Of a stretch of 26,021 nt of DNA, positions 19,276 through 26,021 are shown in pieces. Below the pieces are notes generated by a model that saw nothing but the letters and a program-made list of their open reading frames with translations, was not told where the DNA came from and searched no databases. Origin of the DNA: Guillardia theta CCMP2712 (taxonomy: Eukaryota > Cryptophyceae > Pyrenomonadales > Geminigeraceae); NCBI RefSeq assembly GCF_000315625.1, contig NW_005434472.1:40895-66915 (forward strand), in the 5' to 3' direction. How positions within the stretch are numbered: position 1 is the stretch's first letter; each line of letters begins with the position of its first letter. A program made the position numbers and the translations under genes.

Positions 19276-22270
19276 ATGCAAAGAGAGATGATTAGACTCT
19301 TACTCTTACTCATCTGCTTGATCGGCCCCTGCCATGGTCAATTCCGTGGAGGGTCCCTCGCATGGGAGGTGCTAGACTACGAGCAGAATCTTGTTCGGTT
19401 CACGTTGAGATCTTCATGGATCAGATCTTCAGGCACATTCGTCAAAGTTGTGAACGGGGTCGCCGTCCCCATGGATGGATACCAGCCGGTGGTGGGAGAT
19501 GTGGTGAGAGTTCTGGGTCGACTGACCCCGAAGTTCTTGTTCGAGGAGTCATTCGAGGATTACTTGCACATGACCGTTACCTACAACACGTATCCGTTCG
19601 GTTCGAACCCTAACTCAGGTCATTACGTAGGAAACTGGACCTTTCTAGGCACGAACTGGATCGAGGGCACGAGTACCTGGGACATCAAGGTCCCGTCCAA
19701 GGACAAGACGTATGTCGCAGAACTGCAGGGTTGCTGTAGGGATGTGCTCGCTGCAGACAGCAACGCTGTGTTGGCCCGCGGGGTTCACGATCAAGCAGAG
19801 ACTCCTTTTGTTCTGCGGACGACCGTGTCTCTGAACAAGATCCCGCCCCCTCTGTCCTTCATGCCGTTTTATGCTCCTTTCTTCATCGCCACCACGCAGG
19901 TCAACGCGGAGGTCTACCTCGAGCTTCCTTTTCTTGATTACAACAGCTCCTTCAAGTCGGCACCGAGCACCTGGAACCATGAGGACGAGGCGTGGGCTGC
20001 TAACGTGGAAACTGCCCTCAAAGAGGAGCAGGGAAATCTGGTGCTGCAGCCTCCAGTCATGAAGCAGTTTTCAAACATCTTGCAGCAACCAGATACAATG
20101 AATCTGAACACCCTCCCTCCGCTCAATCCGCCCAAGCCAGTTGCAACCACTCTCAAATTCACTGGAATGAATGTCAGGCTTCTCAGGAATCCGTCTTCGG
20201 TTCTGACTCTGTTCCCGAGCAACGACTGCACTGGAACAATTCGAGAGCAGATCGTAGTTGGCAAGGACATTTGCCCAGGAGGGCCCATTCAGAATTTCAG
20301 CCAGACTGGTGTTGGTATCAGGGAGAGCTTGCAATCCATCCTTGTTCCTAGCGGGCTTTCCTTTGCCCTTGTTGACGCATGTGAGTTCTCAGAGACTCCT
20401 GCCTGGGTCTTGAGTTCGGACAATCCCTTCTACTTCGGCGATGTGCTTCAGACCTGTAACAACATGGATGGGACGCAATCGTGCTGCACTGTCACGTCGT
20501 CGGTGGCTTCAAAGCTGAAAGGTTTCAGGGTCGTGGACAGCACTTCCAAGACTGCGCCTTCTATCAACAACATGGTCCAGATCCAATACACCCAGGTTAA
20601 CGGGCGGTATGTCATCAAGCTGCAGCCGAAGAATTTGGCGGCTGGCCGCTACCCCATCACTTGTACCATAGCATCGGAGGGCTCCACCATCACAACCGTG
20701 GAGTTCGTTCTCGCTGTATTCCAGAAGCAGCCGAACAACTATTTTGGGCAACAATCGACGATGAATTATCCACAGGTCAGGACTGCAAATCCTCTCGTCA
20801 AGACCCTTTGCTAAACCCTGCGGCAGGAGTTTGTGACATCCACTGGCTTTTCGTTCAACGCTAGTTGGATTCTCAACTCAGAGGTGAGAATTCTGATCGT
20901 GCTTCCTTCAGCTTACCTGCTGACAGAAAAAATTCACTGTTTTCGACAACATCGAAGCCTCGACTTGGGGCAGCAACCGTCCAGTATCAGCTTGGACGCT
21001 CCAGGGATCGAACTCGATATGGATCCTCCAGTGGCCATCAAGTCCGTGCGTACAGAGCACCGGAATGTTCTTCTACTGCTTCACTGCGGTCATGCAGACA
21101 GACAGCCACGATTGGGAGAACCTGGTGACAAGAATCTGATCTAGCACCATATCACGATGACTTTGAGTGACCGCAGAAATGTTCCCTGATCCGTGTGGTA
21201 GTGGACCTCGCTCCAAGAATCTCTGTCTTCGAATCCTCTCGTCCCGATGTAGACGCCAACATGTACAGGTTGATTTCAAGCGACAGCAAGTGCGTGCGAT
21301 CTGACTCATCCTTTGCAGTGTTTATATGGGCGATCGACTTGAGCTGGTGGTCAAGGCTGCTGACAACCCCCAAGACATGGTGGAGGTACTCGGTCTGACG
21401 AAGCTCGATGTCAACACGGGAGATCGCTTCAGAGGGCGGATCCGGTACGAGTCGGAGCGCGTGGATTTGGTCGGCGGAAGGATGTCCCTCTACTATCCGA
21501 TCCCAGGGTTCACCGCCTCCATCCCAAAGCTGACGGAGATTCAGCCGCATCCCTTCATGTCACTGAGCATCGGCGGGCCAAGGAATCTCACGCAGGCGCT
21601 GCTGGTACCTTATGAGAGGGAGCGTGTCGTTTCTTTCGTGCCTACTCGCCTCCACTCAGGGTAAGTTCCTTTTCCCCACAACCCCCTCCGCCCTGGCGGG
21701 TACCCTGAGCTTGCTCACAGGCTCAATTTCTCCATGTGCTTCCTTGCGATAGACACGAGGGGCCTTTGCAGACCGTACGGGTCGGGCAGCCAGCGTTGCA
21801 TCCAGATCCATGTCCCCAAGTGCAAGTATCTGCTCAGCCAGGGAAGCGACCTAACAAGGGTCGCTGGCTTGTTCCGCACCAACTGGTTTCAGGTACTACC
21901 ACCAGTCTGTCCTCCACACTCTGTCTTAAGACTGAAGCCTCAACTCCTGCAGCTGTTTGCTCTGAACCCCTTGTTCACGACCCCCGAAACAGCGCTTGCC
22001 ACTGACTACGTGGTCATTGATATTGGCAAGCACTACACGGTACTACGAGCCCTTCCCAGCCTCTCCCTAAGCTCCCCACCGTAACACCCGCTGCAGATCT
22101 CTCCTGGAGAAACGCTTGCTGGAGTCGCGGAGTTGATGGGAACGGATCTGCAGAGCATGCAGTTCTTCAACACTGAGCTCGCGCCCCAGCGGGAGCCTGG
22201 ATGGATGCTCGAGGTCGTCCCGGGCATGCAGATTTGCGTGTTGCCCGACTCCTGCAAGTCCAACGTGTAG
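19276..22270 (+). CDS. Secreted multidomain surface protein with C-terminal LysM-like repeats (8 exons)
   Basis: Predicted extracellular or surface protein of 873 residues; the role is inferred as binding of polysaccharide or cell covering. Exons: 19276-20775, 20827-20883, 20927-21124, 21177-21268, 21319-21660, 21721-21892, 21953-22039 and 22097-22270, with all phases consistent. A signal peptide is clear (MIRLLLLLICLIGPCHG), followed by a mature start QFRGGSLAWEV. The body is rich in Cys, Asn-x-Ser/Thr sites and beta-type sequence (for example AGRYPITCTIAS). The C-terminus has two LysM-like units. One is YLLSQGSDLTRVAGLF with FALNPLF. The other is HYTISPGETLAGVAELMG with FFNTELAP and PGMQICVLP. 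The start is ATG 19276, with 19288 as an alternative; both keep the signal peptide. I do not recognise the N-terminal domains. Exon 3 has a second plausible frame, so its exact ends are less sure. It converges on the next gene with 69 bp between stops. Confidence 0.82.
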
Positions 22271-22339
22271 GACTGAAGAGGGGCTGGTGCATGTTGTAAT
22301 GTTGTATTGAGGAAAACAATAGGAAAGGGAAGGAAGAAC

Positions 22340-23579
22340 TCAGAAGTTGCCGGTGGGATGGTTAGGCAGCAGGGCAGCTGCTGGCAAGTCAGTCGGGAGA
22401 CCTCCAAGTCTCGAGAGCACTTGAAGGGCTTCAGTCGCTTGCATCCATGCCGCTAGCAACACCCCCTTCCTCCACCTGCTCCACTTCAGGATACCCATCG
22501 ACAGTCGTTGCAAGATAGTCACCTGGCCACCCTCCGACGATTCAGAGGACTCCGGTGCAGATTGAGACGTCGCAGTTGGAGGAGACCCTGCGCAGCATCA
22601 CCAAAGGACCTTCAGCTCAATCTGTTCTCACCAGTCAACTTGACCCAGCTGTCGTCTATCTTGTCCATCCCGCCGCTGCCGAGGGGGAAGTGGTTGACCA
22701 GAACTCCAGGCTGCCGGTGCAGATGAGTCAGAGTTTGGGGTCGGCAAACAAGACAGAGGCGGACCAGCAGCTCGCACTTGGCGCACATCGATCGCATCTG
22801 CTTGATGAGATCGCCATCGCAGACGCTCTGGTGCATCGCTATCGACTTTGTGTTCGGGCAAAGCTCCCCCCACGCGTACTCCAGCTCGCTGCACATCATC
22901 CTTCCGGCCTTCTTCTCGCAAGCACACATCGACTGCAAGCAGCGTCAGACCATCATGGCGTAGATGAGCTCCAAGGAGAAGAGCTGAAGAGGGGATCCGT
23001 TACAGACCTCCTTATCATTCTTGCATGTCTTGTCTGTAGAAGAACCGCACGCATCGAACAGCAACATCCCAACCTCCCAAGCGCGTTGCACCCTGCTGAC
23101 GATGGTCTTGCAAGCTTCGTCACACCCCAAGTCCACAGGGACAGCAGCAAGCATCTCTAGCATTCGCTTCCCCGCATGGCCAAGGTTTGTCTCTCCTTGT
23201 AACCTCGCTCGAGCACTAAGCAGCGCATTCTGTGGTTTCCGGCTAACAAGGGCAATGGCTAGGAGGAGCACGGCTCCAACCGCACAAGCGACCAACACTT
23301 GTCGAGGTCTGCTCCATCTACTGCTTTCATCAGATTGAAGGATCTGGCAACGACAAGCGCGCACCTGTTTCGCTTGGGCGTCTGTGGAACGTGGAGAACA
23401 TAATGAGTGTCCATGGGATTCATTTGCATCGCAAGCAGATGTCGACAATGAAACCTCCCCCTCCCTGGCGCATCATCGTCAGATGGTGACAGACAAGGAA
23501 CAAACGAGTTGTTGGAGGTGGGAGAGAGCCTGAGGCAGGAAAGTCTGACGCCCTCTACTATGTCCATTTTAGTACCCAT
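22340..23579 (-). CDS. Single-pass membrane protein with Cys-rich domain (5 exons)
   Basis: Not a family I can name. Exons (minus): 23579-23365, 23323-23008, 22932-22765, 22710-22632 and 22587-22340, which give 341 residues with consistent phases. An internal ATG at 23429 would give 291 and place the membrane helix about 29 residues from the N-terminus. The helix is VLVACAVGAVLLLAIALV, preceded by Arg-rich residues, which suggests a type II orientation. After it comes a Cys-rich region (CDEACKTIV, DACGSSTDKTC, CACEKKAGRMMC, VCDGDLIKQM, MCAKC) that looks like two related helical modules, each with a Trp between the Cys pairs (RAWEVG and YAWGEL). The tail is Ser/Pro-rich and then helical. If the Cys form disulfides, the region faces the lumen or outside. 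Retained introns would give in-frame stops (for example TGA after YAMMV). Confidence 0.6.
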
Positions 23580-23794
23580 TACTACTTCCTGCGTCCATCG
23601 TGCATCGCACGCCTAGTAGAAACTTGTCTCGTCTCCCTCAAGTCTCAGCGATGTGAGTTGGAGCTTCGGCCACATCATCAGAGTCTCTTCAAGTCTACTC
23701 TTCTTCCTCTCCTTCAAATTCCTCGCTCTGAACAGTGTCCGCCATCGCGTTTCATCGATCTATTTCTGGTGTTGACCAATGTAACCGTTTGTAA
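23580..23794. other. Short 5' flank of the Cys-rich membrane gene
   Basis: Pyrimidine-leaning sequence upstream of the minus-strand gene. It may hold its promoter or an upstream exon; nothing specific is recognised. Confidence 0.4.
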
Positions 23795-24160
23795 CGCTAT
23801 TACGGGCCGCCGCCCGCCGGGCCGGGCGCGCCGCCTGGCCGCCCGCCGATCATCCGAGATCACTGTCACGACCGTACTACCGGGCCGCGGCGCGGCGTGA
23901 CTGGAGATTCACTCACCGGGCGGGGCCCGGGCCGCCCGGCGGGCGGCCAAGCTGCCCGGTGCCACTATCGGTGATCCGACGGTCAGCCCAAGTCGGCTCA
24001 GTGAAGGGGCCGCCGGCCCTGACTCACTGTCAGCGCGGCCGGCCCTCGGGCCCCGCCGTGCCGGCATACCGTGGCCGCGGCCGCTGAGCCTGAGTGCACC
24101 GCGGGCCGCGGGCGGCGAAGTTCTGGGCGGTGTCCGCTGCGGCCGCCGCGCAAGTCTATT
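23795..24160. repeat. Second GC-rich island
   Basis: Very GC-rich DNA dominated by GGCCGCCGGCC-type words, with interspersed CACTGTCA, GTGACTG and TGACTCACTG words like those of the island at 7070-7460. The boundaries are abrupt against ordinary flanking DNA. This suggests a member of the same dispersed family. No convincing open frame. Confidence 0.55.
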
Positions 24161-24473
24161 GAACTTTCGGAACCGTTAAAGAGTCACAGAGCATATGGTT
24201 AAGGAGATCATCGGGCCGCACGTGACTGACGGTATGAGACTCATCCTGATCATCATCGGCCCGGAGTACGGTCATGGCACTAAGGCTCAGCCTGATGGGT
24301 CTGCCTGTCGAATTGAGTCAACCTTGAGCCGAATACCTGCTCCAGATCCTGAATCGCCGGCACCAAGAACATTCCTGTACGGAGTGTACATCAAACCAAG
24401 GGGTGTACTTGCAGGATGGCACAGTCGGTTTCAAATCAACTTGACTGATCAGAGCCAGAGACAAAAACTTGCT
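24161..24473. other. No supported gene
   Basis: A 98-codon plus-strand frame (24195-24491) crosses this stretch, starting right after the GC-rich island. It has no recognisable motif, and words such as GTGACTGACGG link it to the repeat family, so I do not call it a gene. Confidence 0.4.
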
Positions 24474-25200
24474 TCAACACCAACTGACTAGCTCAAAGTC
24501 TTCTCTGTTGCAATTCATCAACAAAATCATCGCCGCAATCTTTGTATCTTCGCCAATAATGTCACCATTCAAAACAAAGTGCAGGCCATTGTCCTGAAAC
24601 ACCTTTTCTGTCATTTTCGAAGGTTTTGCCAGGCTTCTCTTTGATTTCACGGCAGATGTATTCCTTCTTCTTGATTTAGACGTTCTCACACGAGATGCCA
24701 GGCTTTCCCAATACCCTGACATCCTGAGCAAATTGGAGATCAAGTCTTTCAAGATTATTTCAAGTTTGCAATCTTTTCCTAATTAGGGCACGCACATGTC
24801 GGCTTGGTCTTCAGTCAATTTTTCCTAGTCCAGAGTTTTCAGATTCCATTCGGCTAATTGTAGTTGCATCCTGTCATATGCTGAACCTTGCGTTCTACTC
24901 TCAGCACGCGGCGTCACGCACTTGGAGGAATTTTTCTCGTCAAAACACAAACCTTGCCTTCCCACAGAGGCTGAAGATGAAGCTTGCGTAATAGGACATG
25001 AACAGGAGGTTGACAGGAGATTTGAAGACATGGTAGTCGGCCTTGCCTTTCATTCGTGGCAGCCTTTCTGGCGAGCGAAAGAGAGGTTGGCGGTAGATGT
25101 CCACATGGTCGGGTGAGAACACGAACACCAGAGCCAGTACTTCGTACGGACGAATTCGCGATGCGAAACATACTATTTGTCTTGCATCCAAGGCTATCAT
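24474..25200 (-). CDS. Possible small hypothetical gene, spliced
   Basis: Two open stretches on the minus strand look coding rather than random. The first (25200-24940) begins ATG IALDARQIVCF and has mixed composition with hydrophobic segments (VLALVFVFSP, YYASFIFSLC). The second (24752-24474) encodes a basic stretch (RTSKSRRRNTS) followed by FVLNGDIIGEDTK and ends EDFELVSWC-stop. A short segment AYDRMQLQLAEWN at about 24840-24880 lies between them. Joining all three needs introns that I could not place with confidence. Base composition is AT-richer than in the other genes. It may be a real lineage-specific gene, a pseudogene or element-derived. Confidence 0.3.
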
Positions 25201-25610
25201 ATCGTTTTAAACATGACTTTGTTGGTCATCAAATCAAAGTGCAAGTGAAAACAGCGTTGAAAGGCATGAAAGAGACGACGTTTTGTCAAATTTCGTGACG
25301 AAGCAAGGGATGCCCTTCCCTGCAGGGCTTCTCGATCGCCCAGTCGGCTCCTCTGATCTCACCTTCTCGAATCCAAGACGGATACCATCTCAATCCTTCC
25401 CTCATGTTTGAATCCACTCGCTCTCGCCGTCTTCGCTGACGGCAGTCCTTCATCCTCCTTCCACCCGCAAAGGCGCCATGTGCAGTCCAGTTGAATAAAC
25501 TTCGCCGGTGAGTAAAAGTTCTGTACAATGGATCGAGAGGTCAAAGGGTGGGTGGTGTAATCCAAAAAAAAAGGTGGGATCGAGATGCCAGCATCCTGTC
25601 GGGCCGAGAA
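25201..25610. other. No gene seen
   Basis: Unremarkable sequence with a short A-run at about 25563-25571. No coding, RNA or repeat signal that I can support. Confidence 0.4.
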
Positions 25611-26021
25611 GTAGGGAGCAGGAGAGAGGAGGCAGGGAGCAGGAGAGAGGAGGGATAGAGGAGGCAGGGAGCAGGAGAGAGGAGTGATAGAGGAGGCAGG
25701 GTGCAGGAGTTAGGGAGCAGGAGAGAGGAGGTAGGGAGCAGGAGAGAGAAGGGATAGAGGAGGGATAAGAGGAGGCAGGGAGCGGGAGAGAGGAGGGATA
25801 GAGGAGGCAGGGAGCGGGAGAGAGGAGGGATAGAGGAGGCAGGGAGCAGGAGAGAGGAGGCAGGGAGCAGGTAGGGAGCAGGAGAGAAGGAGTAGGAGAG
25901 AGGAGGCAGGCAGCAGGAGAGAGGAGGTAGGGAGCAGGAGAGAAGGAGCAGGAGAGAGGAGGTAGGCAGCAGGAGAGAGGGGGGATAGAGGAGGGATAGA
26001 GGAGAGAGGAAGCAGGAGAGA
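25611..26021 (+). repeat. Purine minisatellite GGGAGCAGGAGAGAGGAGGCA
   Basis: Tandem array of units of about 15-21 bp. Two alternating types appear, GGGAGCAGGAGAGAGGAGG and GGGATAGAGGAGGCA, with single-base drift, and they combine into higher-order blocks. The array runs off the right edge of the window. Confidence 0.93.

Noticed and set aside
24195-24491. 98-codon plus-strand frame after the second GC-rich island
   Set aside because: No motif, no clear start context, and its words resemble the adjacent repeat family.
1-26021. tRNA, rRNA or CRISPR arrays
   Set aside because: None recognised by eye; the direct repeats present are coding or simple-sequence, without spacer structure. Small RNAs could be missed without a covariance search.

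Overview
The window reads as nuclear DNA of a microbial eukaryote, most likely an alga of the cryptophyte kind (inference; no sequence comparison was possible). Genes are split by many very short introns, typically 41-60 nt with GT...AG ends, which I traced by following conserved protein motifs from frame to frame. There is no operon structure and no ribosome-binding sites, and purine/pyrimidine low-complexity tracts and GC-rich islands lie between genes.

Layout: (1) 310-2607 (+), an alpha/beta hydrolase with a complete Ser/Asp/His set and a C-terminal membrane segment. (2) 6315-2822 (-), a calpain-type cysteine protease of about 875 residues in about 16 exons, ending in four zinc-ribbon/LIM-like CxxC repeats. 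(3) 7810-9073 (+), a 3beta-HSD / sterol-4-alpha-carboxylate dehydrogenase-like SDR enzyme with an apparent one-base frame slip near its start. (4) 18179-9082 (-), a giant protein of roughly 2,700 residues: N-terminal PDZ domain, coiled coil, tens of Sfi1-like Trp-containing helical repeats, C-terminal coiled coil. Its central exon holds three nearly identical 1.2-kb in-frame tandem copies plus a partial fourth. (5) 19276-22270 (+), a secreted 873-residue protein with two C-terminal LysM-like units. (6) 23579-22340 (-), a single-pass membrane protein with a Cys-rich domain. (7) A doubtful small gene on the minus strand at 24474-25200.

Genes alternate in orientation. The three convergent pairs are tight (214, 8 and 69 bp between stops), while the two divergent spacers are long (about 1.5 and 1.1 kb) and hold the repeats: a GC-rich island with an AP-1-like inverted repeat at 7070-7460, and a G-rich 10-mer family at 6849-6923 and 18350-18630. 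A second GC-rich island lies at 23800-24150, and both window ends are purine-rich minisatellites.

The genes do not form an obvious pathway. They cover lipid or sterol chemistry (1, 3), regulated proteolysis (2), a probable centrosomal or cytoskeletal scaffold (4) and the cell surface (5, 6). The most notable features are the amplified repeat inside gene 4 and the domain combinations of genes 2, 4 and 5.
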